The notes under the pieces are model-generated. The model did not search any database and was not told the DNA's origin. It saw only the letters and a program-made list of their open reading frames with translations. Positions 42,795 through 51,670 of a stretch of DNA of 64,000 nt are shown here, one piece after another. A program made the position numbers and the translations under genes. Source of the stretch: Halomonas zincidurans B6. Its GTDB lineage: Bacteria; Pseudomonadota; Gammaproteobacteria; Pseudomonadales; Halomonadaceae. Position 1 is the stretch's first letter. The number at the start of each line of letters is the position of its first letter. The DNA lies in contig NZ_JNCK01000001.1 of the NCBI RefSeq assembly GCF_000731955.1, positions 2,852,001 to 2,916,000 of the forward strand, in the 5' to 3' direction.

Positions 42795-43550
42795 TCAGGC
42801 CAGCGGCGCAATGGTCAGCTGATCGTCATCGAGCCGCGCCTGCACGGCCTTGCCCAGCAGTTGCGGGTCGATGTCTTCCAGACGTTTGTAATTGCCGGCC
42901 AGCGAAAGCAGTTCGGCACGCAGTTCGTGACAGAAGATGCTGGCCTCGCGATCGCCGTGGATACCGGCCAGCGCACGCCCGCGCAGCGCCCCGTAGACAT
43001 GGACGTTGCCGCCCGCCAGCACTTCGGCACCGGCGTTGACCGCGCCGAGCACGACCAGGTCGCCATCCGGCGCGGTAACCTGCTGCCCGGAGCGCACCGT
43101 GCCGCGATGAATGCGACTGCCCACCGCGACCACCCCACCGACGCCGGGCACCAGGGGCGGTTTTTCCTCGGGCAGCGCGTCTTCACCGCCCGTCGGCTCG
43201 ACGCTTTCCAGGTTGCGGACACGTTCTTCCTGAGGCGGGAACCAGCCCAGCCCCAACGCCCAGGCCGACTGCTTGACCGGATCGCCGCCGCCACGCACCG
43301 CCACCGGCAACAACTTGTGGGCGCGGCAGACCGCGCAGACACGCTCCAGCGCCAGGTGCGGCTCGTCGAGCTTTTCGACACTCAGCATCACCGGGGTGTG
43401 CTGGAAGAAGGCCGGCGCCTGATTGAGCTTGCCGACCAATTGATCGCGAATCGCTTCAGGATCGGCGCTGGTCAGCTCCATGACCGTCATGGGCAGCATG
43501 CCACCCTTGAAAGTGAAGGCGCTGCCCGCCCTGTCCACATTGAGGCTCAT
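42795..43550 (-). CDS. minC: Septum formation inhibitor MinC
   Basis: 251 residues. It blocks FtsZ polymerisation away from midcell when recruited by MinD. The N-terminal domain (about 1-100) is followed by a linker and the C-terminal beta-helix domain (about 145-250; GGVVAVGSRIHRGTVRSGQQVTAPDGDLVV, GNVHVYGALRGRALAGIHGD). The start at 43550 has GGAG seven bases upstream. It heads minCDE. The 232-bp gap to the DUF349 gene must hold the minC promoter, but I could not define it. Confidence 0.95.
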   Translation of the reverse strand: MSLNVDRAGSAFTFKGGMLPMTVMELTSADPEAIRDQLVGKLNQAPAFFQHTPVMLSVEKLDEPHLALERVCAVCRAHKLLPVAVRGGGDPVKQSAWALGLGWFPPQEERVRNLESVEPTGGEDALPEEKPPLVPGVGGVVAVGSRIHRGTVRSGQQVTAPDGDLVVLGAVNAGAEVLAGGNVHVYGALRGRALAGIHGDREASIFCHELRAELLSLAGNYKRLEDIDPQLLGKAVQARLDDDQLTIAPLA

Positions 43551-43782
43551 AGCCGGTCTCCACGGTCGGGTAATGACAGTTAAAACTAAGCGAGGGGTCG
43601 CCGGGCTGCAACTGATCATACGCCCAGCGTGCGACGCTTGTCAGTGTCGCCAGGCGACGACGCCCGGGCTTTTCCGGCGTCGATGCGCATGCTTATATAG
43701 CATGGAGGCCACAATGACGGCAGCGGATGCCGCCGGATGCCTCACTTTCGTACGCCACATCATCAGGGATGCGTAGCCACTC

Positions 43783-46566
43783 ATGCCAGTCATGCCAGGA
43801 TTTCTTCGTCACCTCTTCGCCCCACGCTGGCAGCACAGCGATCCCGCGGTGCGCCGCCAGGCCATCGACCGCCTCGACCCCGCCGACGTCGAGGACCGCC
43901 AGCGTCTCGAAACGCTGACCACCGACAGCGACGGCGAGGTGCGACGCGCCGCGCTGGCGCGTTTCGACGATCCGGCTCGGCTGGTCGGACTGCTCGAACG
44001 TGGCGCCTCCCGCGAACTCCACGAACGCCTGCTGGCCTTGCTGATCGGGCGCGCCGGCGATACGCCGCTGGCATTCCGGCTGACGCTGGTCGAGCGACTC
44101 AATGATCCCGAGCTGCTCGAGGCGATCGCCCTGCAGGGCGACAACCAGGACCTGCGGCTGGCTGCCCTGGCACGCCTCGACGACGAAGCGCGGCTGCTCA
44201 CGCAGGCCTGCGAGAACGGCATCGCCGCGGTGCGCCAGGCGGCCGCCGAGCGCGTCACCAGCGAATCCGCGCTGACCCAGTTGAGCCGCCGCGCCCGGCG
44301 CGACAAGCAGGTGGCGCGAATCGCCCGCCTGCGCCTCAACCGCCAACGCGAGGACGCCGCCGAGGCGCGCCAGCGTGCGGCGCGCCGCGAACAACTGCTC
44401 AGTGCACTCGAGCAACACGCCGAGCATGCCTGGGAGCCACTCTACGCCGGCCGCTATCGCCATCTGCAGCGTGAATGGGAGGCCCTGCCGGACGTGCCGA
44501 GCCGCAGCCAGGAGCAACGCTTTCATGAAGCCGCGCTGCGCTGTCGCAAGATCATCGCCGATCACGAAGCCCGGCACCACGCGATCGCCGCCGCCGACCA
44601 GCGCCGCGAGGACGCCGACGAGACGCGGCGCTCGCTGATCGAGGCGCTGGAAGATACCCTTGCCGGCCTGCGCCAGGGCGAGCGCATCGGCGAACAGGAT
44701 ATCGCCAGCTTGCAGGCCCAGAAGCGTCTGCTCGCCAATCGCTGGCAGACGCTCTCCGATCAGCACGCCCCGGACGCCACGCTCAGCGAGCGCTACAACG
44801 CGGCACTGCTCGAGCACGAACGCATCCTGGCGGCCTGGCAACGTGCCGAGACCCAGGCCGCGGCACTCAAACAGGCGCTCGAGGCTTGCGACGATGCGCC
44901 GCTCCGGGACGCCGTCGCCGCACTGGACTGGCCCGCCGACCTGCCGCCGCCGGCGTTGCTCGCCCGCGCGCAGCGCCGTCTGAACGACCAGCGCGACGAA
45001 GCGGCCGGCGAGGCCAGCGCGTCGGCCGAGCGCTTTGCCCGGGAGTTGGGCACGCTCGACGAGCTGCTCGACCGCGGCGCCTTCAAGCGCGCCAGCCGGC
45101 TTCATCAGAGCCTGCGCCAGCGCCTGGAGCAGTTGCCCGAAGACGCCCGTCGCGAGCACCTGCCAATGCTCAAGCGCCTTGGCGCCCAGCTCGCCGAACT
45201 GCGCGACTGGCGCGGTTTCGTCGCCGGCCCCAAGCGCGAGCAGCTCTGCCATGCCCTCGAAGCGCTGGCCGACGATCGCGATCTCAGCGATGGCGAACTC
45301 GACCGCCGGCATCGCCAGCTGGTCAAGGACTGGAAGAACCTTGGCGATGCCGCCGCCGACCGCGAGCTTTCCGCGCGCTTTCGCGCGGCCTCGGATCGCA
45401 TCCACGAGCGGCTCAGCGCGTGGCGCGAGAAACGCGATGCCAATCGTCAGCAGAACCTGATCGCCCGCCAGGGATTGTGCGAACAACTGGAGGCCCTGAT
45501 TGCCAGGCCCGACCCCCGGGCCGACCCCGACATGCTGCGCCAGATCCGCGATCGCGCCCGCGAGCAGTGGCGACGCTTCTCGCCGGTCCCGCGCGACCAG
45601 GCCGAGGCGGTCGGTCAGCGCTTCGGCACCATCCGCCACGCCCTGCAGATGCTGATCGATCAGCGCGCCCAGGAGATCGCCGCCAGCAAGCGTGAACTGG
45701 TCGAGCAGGCACAGACACTGCAGAACGATGACGGCCCCGCTGCGCAACGCGCCGAGCAGGCCAAGCTACTGCAACAACGCTGGCGCGAGCTGGGACGCGC
45801 GCCCAAGGGCGAGGAGCAGACGTTGTGGCGCGCCTTTCGCGGTGCCTGCGACAACATCTTCGCCGCTCGCGAGAACGAACGCGACGACCACGCCCAGCGC
45901 AGCCGCGAGCGCCTGGACGCCATGCAGGCACTGATCGAGCGGCTCGACGCCTGGCAACCGGAAAACAATCAGGACGCCTCGATACTCGAGGCGGCGATCG
46001 CCGAAGCAGAAGATCTCGAGCCATTGCCCCAGGGCCGTCGCAGCGAAGGCATGCGCCGGCGCTGGTCGGGCATCGTGCGCGCCCGCCGCGAGCGGTTATC
46101 GCGGCTCGCCGTCAGCGAGGCAATCCACGGCTGGCAGGCCCTGCGGCCGTTGCTCGACGCCCACCTGCAGGCCGACACCAAGGCGCTTGCCGGCGAACCC
46201 GCCGAGGATGTCGAGAGCCACGACGCGCTGTCCGCCGACATCCAGCGCGCCCACCGGCAGCGCAACGCGCTGCGTCGCGACCCGCCGGAGGCCAACCAGG
46301 TCGCCGATCGGCTGACCCGGCTACGCGTTCATCTGGCGCTGCTCGCCGGCAGCCAGGTGAGCCGCGACGACGAGCCGCTGCGCCTGGCGATTCAGGTCGA
46401 ACGGCTCAACGAAGGATTGGGTCGCGAACAGACCAGGGCCGAGGAGCTGCACGGCGTGCTCGCCGAGATCCTCGCCACCGGACCGGTGGCGCCGGAACTC
46501 TGGCAGCGCGAAGCCGGCGAACTCGACCTGCAGCTGTCGCGGCTGGCCGAGTTGCCGCCCGCCTGA
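43783..46566 (+). CDS. Large DUF349 domain protein
   Basis: 927 residues, cytosolic, with many coiled-coil stretches. The N-terminal 130 residues look like HEAT-type repeats (DPAVRRQAIDRL, DGEVRRAALARFDD). At least four DUF349-type helical pairs follow, with tryptophan motifs at about 231 (WEALPD), 319 (NRWQTLSD), 516 (KDWKNLGD) and 666 (RWRELGRAPKGEEQTLWRAFRGACDN, the clearest). Function is unknown in gammaproteobacteria. The ATG at 43783 or 43792 lacks a clear ribosome site. It is monocistronic and ends near a terminator shared with phaB. Confidence 0.8.
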   Translation: MPVMPGFLRHLFAPRWQHSDPAVRRQAIDRLDPADVEDRQRLETLTTDSDGEVRRAALARFDDPARLVGLLERGASRELHERLLALLIGRAGDTPLAFRLTLVERLNDPELLEAIALQGDNQDLRLAALARLDDEARLLTQACENGIAAVRQAAAERVTSESALTQLSRRARRDKQVARIARLRLNRQREDAAEARQRAARREQLLSALEQHAEHAWEPLYAGRYRHLQREWEALPDVPSRSQEQRFHEAALRCRKIIADHEARHHAIAAADQRREDADETRRSLIEALEDTLAGLRQGERIGEQDIASLQAQKRLLANRWQTLSDQHAPDATLSERYNAALLEHERILAAWQRAETQAAALKQALEACDDAPLRDAVAALDWPADLPPPALLARAQRRLNDQRDEAAGEASASAERFARELGTLDELLDRGAFKRASRLHQSLRQRLEQLPEDARREHLPMLKRLGAQLAELRDWRGFVAGPKREQLCHALEALADDRDLSDGELDRRHRQLVKDWKNLGDAAADRELSARFRAASDRIHERLSAWREKRDANRQQNLIARQGLCEQLEALIARPDPRADPDMLRQIRDRAREQWRRFSPVPRDQAEAVGQRFGTIRHALQMLIDQRAQEIAASKRELVEQAQTLQNDDGPAAQRAEQAKLLQQRWRELGRAPKGEEQTLWRAFRGACDNIFAARENERDDHAQRSRERLDAMQALIERLDAWQPENNQDASILEAAIAEAEDLEPLPQGRRSEGMRRRWSGIVRARRERLSRLAVSEAIHGWQALRPLLDAHLQADTKALAGEPAEDVESHDALSADIQRAHRQRNALRRDPPEANQVADRLTRLRVHLALLAGSQVSRDDEPLRLAIQVERLNEGLGREQTRAEELHGVLAEILATGPVAPELWQREAGELDLQLSRLAELPPA

Positions 46567-46616
46567 TCGATCCGTCCCGCGGCGCACGCAATAGCGCGCG
46601 TGAAATAAAACTCATG

Positions 46617-46648
46617 AAAAAGCGGGCCGCGCCGACGCGAGACCCGCT
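46617..46648 (-). terminator. phaB terminator
   Basis: On the minus strand AGCGGG (46648-46643) pairs with CCCGCT (46626-46621) with GC pairing between, and TTTTT follows (46621-46617). It lies 28 bases past the phaB stop and also faces the end of the DUF349 gene. Confidence 0.75.
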
Positions 46649-46676
46649 CCCTGGCTGGCAAGACGCCAAGCGTCCT

Positions 46677-47423
46677 TCAGCCCATGAATTGCCCGCCGTT
46701 GATGTCCAGGTTGGCCCCGGTGATGAACCCCGAGTCACGGTCGGCGAGGAAGCACACCGCCCGCGCGATCTCCTCGGGCTCGCCGAAGCGCTTGACCGGG
46801 ATACCCTCGCGAATCGACTCGCGGATCTTCTCGGGTATCTTCATGATCATGTCGGTGGCGATGTAGCCGGGGGAGAGAGTATTGACGGTGATGCCCTTGG
46901 TCGCGGTCTCCTGGGCCAGCGACATGGTCAGGCCGTGCATCCCCGCCTTGGCCGCCGCGTAGTTGGCCTGCCCGAACTGTCCCTTGCGGCCGTTGATCGA
47001 GGAAATGTTGACGATACGGCCGTAGCCGCTCTCGAGCATGTCCTCGAGCACGCAGCGACAGGTGTTGAAGACACTGTTGAGATTGCAGTTGATGACCTCC
47101 CCCCATTGTTCGGGGCTCATCTTCTTGAGCGTGGTGTCACGGGTGATGCCGGCGCAATTGACCAGCACGCCGACCGGACCGAACTTGTCGCGAATCTCGC
47201 GCACCCCGGCTTCGCAGTCCTCGTAGTCGATCAGGTTGGCACCGGACAGAGCGATGTTCTCGAAACCCTCGGCGCGCTGCTCTTCCAGCCAATGCTTGGC
47301 TTTTTCGGGATTGTGATAGCCCGCCACGACCTGGTAGCCCTCCTTGGCCATGGCGCGGCAAATCGCGGTGCCGATGCCACCGGTACCGCCAGTTACCCAG
47401 GCGACGGGTGCTGTTTGTGTCAT
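46677..47423 (-). CDS. phaB: Acetoacetyl-CoA reductase, PHB synthesis
   Basis: NADPH-dependent reduction of acetoacetyl-CoA to (R)-3-hydroxybutyryl-CoA for polyhydroxybutyrate. The 248-residue SDR has TGGTGGIGTAICRAM for cofactor binding, the catalytic Ser in NISSINGRKGQFGQANYAAAK with Tyr and Lys (YxxxK), and a C-terminal DINGGQFMG typical of PhaB. The start at 47423 has GGGGAG seven bases upstream; a longer frame to 47471 lacks one. phaA and phaC are not in the window. Related FabG enzymes share the fold, but the QFGQANY and terminal motifs favour PhaB. Confidence 0.9.
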   Translation of the reverse strand: MTQTAPVAWVTGGTGGIGTAICRAMAKEGYQVVAGYHNPEKAKHWLEEQRAEGFENIALSGANLIDYEDCEAGVREIRDKFGPVGVLVNCAGITRDTTLKKMSPEQWGEVINCNLNSVFNTCRCVLEDMLESGYGRIVNISSINGRKGQFGQANYAAAKAGMHGLTMSLAQETATKGITVNTLSPGYIATDMIMKIPEKIRESIREGIPVKRFGEPEEIARAVCFLADRDSGFITGANLDINGGQFMG

Positions 47424-47554
47424 CTTGTCTCCCCCTGAGTCATTTCTATGGGATCGACGCCGAATTTCCATGACGTCTTAGGCAAGGCCAAATGAAGCCG
47501 CCTGGAGTCAGTATGGCCGAGACTGGCGGGTCTGCGCGAGCATCCGACAGATGC

Positions 47555-47582
47555 TTGACTTGGCGTAATTTCCTGGTAATAT
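47555..47582 (+). promoter_or_regulatory. Promoter of initiator tRNA-Met
   Basis: TTGACT (47555-47560), a 16-base spacer, then TAATAT (47577-47582), 17 bases before the tRNA 5' end. Close matches to both consensus hexamers and the short leader fit a strong stable-RNA promoter. Confidence 0.7.
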
Positions 47583-47598
47583 ACGCCACACGATCTGA

Positions 47599-47675
<77 letters not shown>

Positions 47676-47684
47676 AATTTGAGA

Positions 47685-47720
47685 GAGGCAAGTCAGTAAC
47701 TTACTGGCTTGCCTCTTTTT
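47685..47720 (+). terminator. Intrinsic terminator of tRNA-fMet
   Basis: GAGGCAAGTCAGTA (from 47685) pairs with TACTGGCTTGCCTC (to 47715, one wobble), then TTTTT (47716-47720). It starts ten bases after the tRNA CCA. Confidence 0.88.
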
Positions 47721-47789
47721 CGTGGTTACAGCTTTCTTAATGCAGGTACGGCATGAATCGTATCCATAACCCGCTTTTCGACCAAAAAG

Positions 47790-47963
47790 CTAGAGTGGCT
47801 TGCCATCCAGCGAATGCTCCATGATGGCAAGGGTCAAAAAGAAGTGATGTTGGGCAGCCTTGAAGGCTTGGTCACCGTCACGCTTCAGGATCGCCTGTAC
47901 CAGCATCCTGTCCACCTGAGTTTCTCTGTGAGTGATCATACACTCAAAACCAGGTGGCCAAAT
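47790..47963 (-). pseudogene. C-terminal remnant of a GntR-family (FCD domain) regulator
   Basis: The minus-strand frame ends at TAG 47792-47790 and reads, towards its end, MLVQAILKRDGDQAFKAAQ then HHFFLTLAIMEHSLDGKPL. This fits the last helices of FCD domains (H..i..AI..rD...A...a..HL). The frame is closed by TGA at 47966-47964 after about 57 codons and has no DNA-binding domain. Base composition (near 50 % GC) is well below its neighbours. The intergenic gap 47676-48046 holds nothing else but two hairpins. Confidence 0.5.
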
Positions 47964-47994
47964 TCACTGTGCCACTACAAAAAAACCAAACATG

Positions 47995-48021
47995 AAAGCC
48001 GACACGAACCGTGTCGGCTTT
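47995..48021 (-). terminator. Terminator of the DUF3750 gene
   Basis: An 11-bp stem (AAAGCCGACAC 47995-48005, GTGTCGGCTTT 48011-48021) closes a five-base loop. On the minus strand it is followed after nine bases by TTTTTTT. It lies 26 bases past the 48047 stop. Confidence 0.75.
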
Positions 48022-48046
48022 TCGTGTCTGCCCTTCGGCCACCGCT

Positions 48047-48826
48047 TCAGCCATCTTCACCGACCGGGCCCGCTCCCGCTATCGGACGCGCCAGCCCCAC
48101 CCGGCCGATGCCCGGCAGCTTGAGCGCCGGTCGCGCCACATCGACGCCCAGCGTCAGCCCCAGCAGGTTCACTTCGATTCCCTCGACCGCGGCCAGGGTC
48201 GCCCCCAGCAATCCGTGAAACGAAAACTGATAACCGCTATCGCTAGGCGTGCGCGCCAGCCAGCCGCTCACCAGGTAATCCTTGCCGATGGCCGTCGCCG
48301 GCAACGCGACCTCAAGCCCCGGGACCTGGCGAATCACCCAGGCCACGAAGGTGTTGCTATTGGGCCCGGGCCACACGCGATAGCGATCGCGAAACGGATA
48401 GCGCTCGACGGCCGCCTCGATGGCCGGGATCAGCGCCGCGGCCTGCGCGCCGCGATAGTCGGCGATCAGTGCGGGGAGACTGCCGTACCAGGCGCGATCG
48501 GGGACGCCGGCACGCACCGACACCGTGGGACGCCGCCAGCCAGTGACCTGCAGCACCCGGTAGCGCTGCGCTCCGGGCGGCTTGACCGCCAGCCAGGTAT
48601 GCGCGCCGAAGGCCCCGCGCCAGCCGAAGGCTCGCGCGGCGTAAACCTGGACTACCGCCTCCCGCATCGCGGCGGGGTCCGGTGCGAGCCCCGCCGAGGA
48701 GCGATCGCTAGTTGCCCAGTTGCCTTCCAGTTCGACCTGCGGCCCGGCCAGCATCGCCAGCGGGCCACCGAGCAGCAGCCCCAGGCCGAGCATCAATCCC
48801 GCCATCCAGCGACGCCAATGCGTCAT
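48047..48826 (-). CDS. DUF3750 domain protein
   Basis: 259 residues. An N-terminal hydrophobic segment (about 8-27) suggests a signal anchor, with the rest in the periplasm. The conserved region VVQVYAARAFGWRGAFGAHTWLAVKPPGAQRYRVLQVTGW is typical of DUF3750, and NSNTFVAWVIRQVPGL has a conserved Asn-Ser/Thr-Phe pattern. The function is unknown. GGGGGAGG lies upstream of the ATG. The gene is monocistronic. Confidence 0.8.
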   Translation of the reverse strand: MTHWRRWMAGLMLGLGLLLGGPLAMLAGPQVELEGNWATSDRSSAGLAPDPAAMREAVVQVYAARAFGWRGAFGAHTWLAVKPPGAQRYRVLQVTGWRRPTVSVRAGVPDRAWYGSLPALIADYRGAQAAALIPAIEAAVERYPFRDRYRVWPGPNSNTFVAWVIRQVPGLEVALPATAIGKDYLVSGWLARTPSDSGYQFSFHGLLGATLAAVEGIEVNLLGLTLGVDVARPALKLPGIGRVGLARPIAGAGPVGEDG

Positions 48827-48945
48827 ATCGCCTCCCCCGCCTCGTAGGGCCGTAATGCATCGCCCGAGTCACCCGCAGCGCTCTTGAATCGATCCCCCGC
48901 CGCCCGCATAACTAGGTAAATTTTCCGTTAACCAAGGCTACCATT

Positions 48946-49872
48946 ATGCCGATCGTCGATCCCCGCACCGGAGACCCGCTGAGCACGCCCCAATCCGAGG
49001 CGTCAGCAGCTCAGGCAGATCCGTCGCAGTACATCGTTGATGTCGACATGTCGAACTTCCAGCAGGTCGTGCTGGAAGGCTCGATGCAGATCCCGGTGGT
49101 GCTCGATTGCTGGGCGCCCTGGTGCGAGCCCTGCAAGAGCCTGACGCCGGTACTCGAAAAACTCGCCCATGAGTATGCCGGCAGCTTCGTGCTGGCCAAG
49201 CTCAACATCGAGGACAACCAGCAGATCGCCGCCCAGTTGGGCATCCGCTCGGTGCCCGACGTCAAGCTGATCATGCAGGGCCAGCTCTACGACCAGTTCC
49301 AGGGCGCACTGCCCGAGAAGCAGATCCGCGACTGGCTGGGGCAATATCTGAGCGCCCCGCAGGACGCCGAGGCCAGTCCCGAGGAACAGGCCGAGGCGGC
49401 ACTGGCCGACGGTGACAGCGCCACCGCTCGGGCCATCTACGAGCAGCTGGTGCAGGACTACCCCGATTATCACGATTACCAGATCGGTTTGGCCAGCGCC
49501 CTGGTCGGCGAGGGCCGCGCCGACGAAGCGCGAGCGCTGCTCGACAACCTGCCCCCGGAGCATCGCGACGCCGCCAAGACGCGCGGCGTGCGGGCGCGCA
49601 TCGAATTCGGCGAGGAAGCGCCGGATGCCGAGGAGATCGCCGCGCTCGAAGGCCGCGACGACAGCGAGGCGCGTTTCAAGCGCGCGCTGCGTCAAGTCGC
49701 CGATGGTCGCTACGAGGAAGGGCTCGAAGGCTTGCTGGCATTGCTCAAGTCTGACCGCAGCTACGGCGAGGATATCGCGCGCAAGACGCTGTTGCGGGTG
49801 TTCGACGCGCTGGGCGCCGAGCACCCGTTGACGGTGACCTATCGCCGCAAGCTGTTTGCGCTGCTCTACTGA
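48946..49872 (+). CDS. cnoX: Chaperedoxin CnoX (YbbN-type thioredoxin with TPR domain)
   Basis: 308 residues. A thioredoxin domain (about 25-135) has WAPWCEPCKSLTPVLEKLA with an intact CEPC pair and the cis-Pro in RSVPDVKL. It is followed by a TPR-like helical domain (about 140-308). E. coli CnoX lacks the CxxC; this one resembles the versions that keep redox activity. CnoX proteins protect clients from oxidative aggregation and pass them to GroEL. It is single and convergent with patB; the ATG has AAGG 12 bases upstream. Confidence 0.88.
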   Translation: MPIVDPRTGDPLSTPQSEASAAQADPSQYIVDVDMSNFQQVVLEGSMQIPVVLDCWAPWCEPCKSLTPVLEKLAHEYAGSFVLAKLNIEDNQQIAAQLGIRSVPDVKLIMQGQLYDQFQGALPEKQIRDWLGQYLSAPQDAEASPEEQAEAALADGDSATARAIYEQLVQDYPDYHDYQIGLASALVGEGRADEARALLDNLPPEHRDAAKTRGVRARIEFGEEAPDAEEIAALEGRDDSEARFKRALRQVADGRYEEGLEGLLALLKSDRSYGEDIARKTLLRVFDALGAEHPLTVTYRRKLFALLY

Positions 49873-49914
49873 GCTGACCGCTCGACGTCATGGACGTATC
49901 GGCGATATCAGCGG

Positions 49915-51063
49915 TCAAGCGTTGCCGAGCACGTCGTCCAGGCGTTGCAGCGCGGCTTCGAGTCGCTCCGGCGTAGTGCCGAAATTGAGCCGTGCGAAGC
50001 CCGGCCAGCCGAAGTCGGCGCCATCGGACAGCGCGACCCGGGCCTGTTCGAGCAGGTAGTGTTGCGGGTTGTCGCCGAGCCCCGCGTCGCGCAGGTCGAG
50101 CCAGGCCAGGTAGGTGGCCTCGGGCAGCCGGCACGCGACGTTCGGCCAGCCCGCCAGATGGTCGGCGATGCGCTGGCGATTGCCGCGCAGCACCTCGAGC
50201 AATGCCTGGCGCCAGGGCTCGCCGTCGCGGTAGGCGACCTCGGCGGCGAGCAGCCCCAGCAGATTGACCTCGGGCATCAACCCGCTCATCGTCGCCTGCC
50301 AGCGGCGGCGCAGCGTCGCGTCGCTGATCACCGCGCAGGCGCAGCCCAGGCCGGCGATGTTGAAGGTCTTCGAGGGCGCCCAAAGCGTGACGATGCGCGC
50401 GGCCAGGTCGGGATAGAGCGCGGCCAGCGGGCGATGCGGCTCATCATTCAGGATCAGATCGCAGTGCAGCTCGTCGGAGACGATGGTCAGGTCGTGGCGC
50501 TCGGCCAGCTCGGCGAGCAGCGCCAGCTCCGCGCGATCCCACACTCGCCCGGTGGGGTTGTGTGGGTGACACCACAACAGCAGCCGGGTCTGCGGAGTGA
50601 TCGCCGCTTGCAGCGCCTCGCGAGTCAACCGCCAGGGCTCGCCCGCGGCCGGTTCCGCCAACGGCGCCTCCTGGGCGAGCCGGCCGCTGCGCTCGGCGAC
50701 CTTGAGAAACGGCGGGTAGATCGGCGTCAGCGTCAGCACGCCGTCGCCCGGCTCGGTCAAGGCCAGGCAGGCCAGGTGCAGCGCCGGCACCACGCCGGGC
50801 AGCCAGACCTGCCAGTCGGGCTCGATCGGCCAGCCATAATGCTGCGCGCTCCACGCGCACAGTGTGTGACGCAGGCTGTCGGGAGTGGCGTCGTAGCCGA
50901 ACACGCCGTGTGCGACCCGCGCCTCAAGCGCTTCGACGACCGCCGGCGGCGACGCGAAGTCCATGTCGGCGACCCACAGCGGCAGTACATCGTCGGCGTA
51001 GCGCAGCCATTTCTTGGAGGCGTACTGGCGACGGTCGATGGACGTGGCAAAATCGAAGCGCAT
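49915..51063 (-). CDS. patB: C-S lyase (PatB/MalY-type cystathionine beta-lyase)
   Basis: PLP-dependent aminotransferase-fold enzyme that cleaves C-S bonds in cystathionine or related thiols. The 382-residue protein begins MRFDFATSIDRRQYASKKWLRY and has the family blocks LPLWVADMDFASPPAV, CHPHNPTGRVW, SDELHCDLIL and the PLP lysine in APSKTFNIAGLGCA. The start at 51063 fits the family N-terminus; a frame continues upstream to 51537. It is divergent from the gene at 51168, with a repeat array in the gap. Confidence 0.9.
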   Translation of the reverse strand: MRFDFATSIDRRQYASKKWLRYADDVLPLWVADMDFASPPAVVEALEARVAHGVFGYDATPDSLRHTLCAWSAQHYGWPIEPDWQVWLPGVVPALHLACLALTEPGDGVLTLTPIYPPFLKVAERSGRLAQEAPLAEPAAGEPWRLTREALQAAITPQTRLLLWCHPHNPTGRVWDRAELALLAELAERHDLTIVSDELHCDLILNDEPHRPLAALYPDLAARIVTLWAPSKTFNIAGLGCACAVISDATLRRRWQATMSGLMPEVNLLGLLAAEVAYRDGEPWRQALLEVLRGNRQRIADHLAGWPNVACRLPEATYLAWLDLRDAGLGDNPQHYLLEQARVALSDGADFGWPGFARLNFGTTPERLEAALQRLDDVLGNA

Positions 51064-51079
51064 GCGGGCTCTCGCTTTG

Positions 51080-51149
51080 TTGAAAGGACCCAGTTGAAAG
51101 GACCCAGTTGAAAGGCCGAGTTGAAAGGCCGAGCTGAAAAGGCCGAAAA
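51080..51149. repeat. Five-unit 13/14-bp direct repeat array in a divergent promoter region
   Basis: Two perfect 14-mers (TTGAAAGGACCCAG, 51080-51093 and 51094-51107) are followed by two perfect 13-mers (TTGAAAGGCCGAG, 51108-51120 and 51121-51133) and a degenerate fifth unit (CTGAAAAGGCCGAAAAA). It fills the gap between the patB ATG and the Shine-Dalgarno of the 51168 gene. Every unit contains TTGAAA or CTGAAA, which also looks like a -35 hexamer. Confidence 0.9.
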
Positions 51150-51167
51150 AACCGATGAGGATTGAAG

Positions 51168-51593
51168 ATGCCTGAAGCCACCTTCTATGCCAAGGCCACG
51201 CGCGGCGCTTCGCGGCTGGTCGGTCACTGGCTGCTGATCGGCGCGGCCAGCCCCGATCGGTTGGCGATGATTCTCGCCGACACCGCGCGACTGGCCAAGC
51301 TCGGCGAACCCGAGGATACCCCCGACGGGGCCACGTTGAACGCCTGGAGCGGAGACGCCCAGCCACCCCTGTGGGCGGCGCGCACCGCGCTGTTCCTGCT
51401 GGTGCAGATGCCTGCCCGCCCGCTGCCGCGCGACGAACTCGAAGCCTGCGCCTGGGCCTACTGCTGGCTGCGCAACCGCGATTTCGAGAGCCTGCCGGAT
51501 GCACTCGCCGCGTTGCCCGGCCATCTCCACGAGCCATTGCGCGAACCGCTCGAGCAGGCCTTCGTCGACCAGAACAGCCGGCGACTCATCTAA
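51168..51593 (+). CDS. Uncharacterised 141-residue protein
   Basis: I do not recognise this family. The protein is soluble with no signal peptide, two Cys close together (EACAWAYC) and an acidic C-terminal half. The start at 51168 has GAGG seven bases upstream; TTG 51162 is possible. It is divergent from patB across the repeat array and is followed by a membrane protein gene 77 bp later, so the two may be co-transcribed. Confidence 0.65.
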   Translation: MPEATFYAKATRGASRLVGHWLLIGAASPDRLAMILADTARLAKLGEPEDTPDGATLNAWSGDAQPPLWAARTALFLLVQMPARPLPRDELEACAWAYCWLRNRDFESLPDALAALPGHLHEPLREPLEQAFVDQNSRRLI

Positions 51594-51670
51594 TCGCGTT
51601 ATCCTGAAATTCATTGGCGCCGATCGCCATCCGCGCCCGGCCAATCTGCATTACTTCCCGGAGGTCATCG

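Noticed and set aside
47814..48218. 134-residue plus-strand frame after tRNA-fMet
   Set aside because: It crosses a hairpin and the antisense of DUF3750; the opposite strand has a better FCD-like reading.
49873..49914. Terminator between cnoX and patB
   Set aside because: TGACCGCT/AGCGGTCA can pair, but the loop is about 27 bases and no T tract follows; too weak to call.
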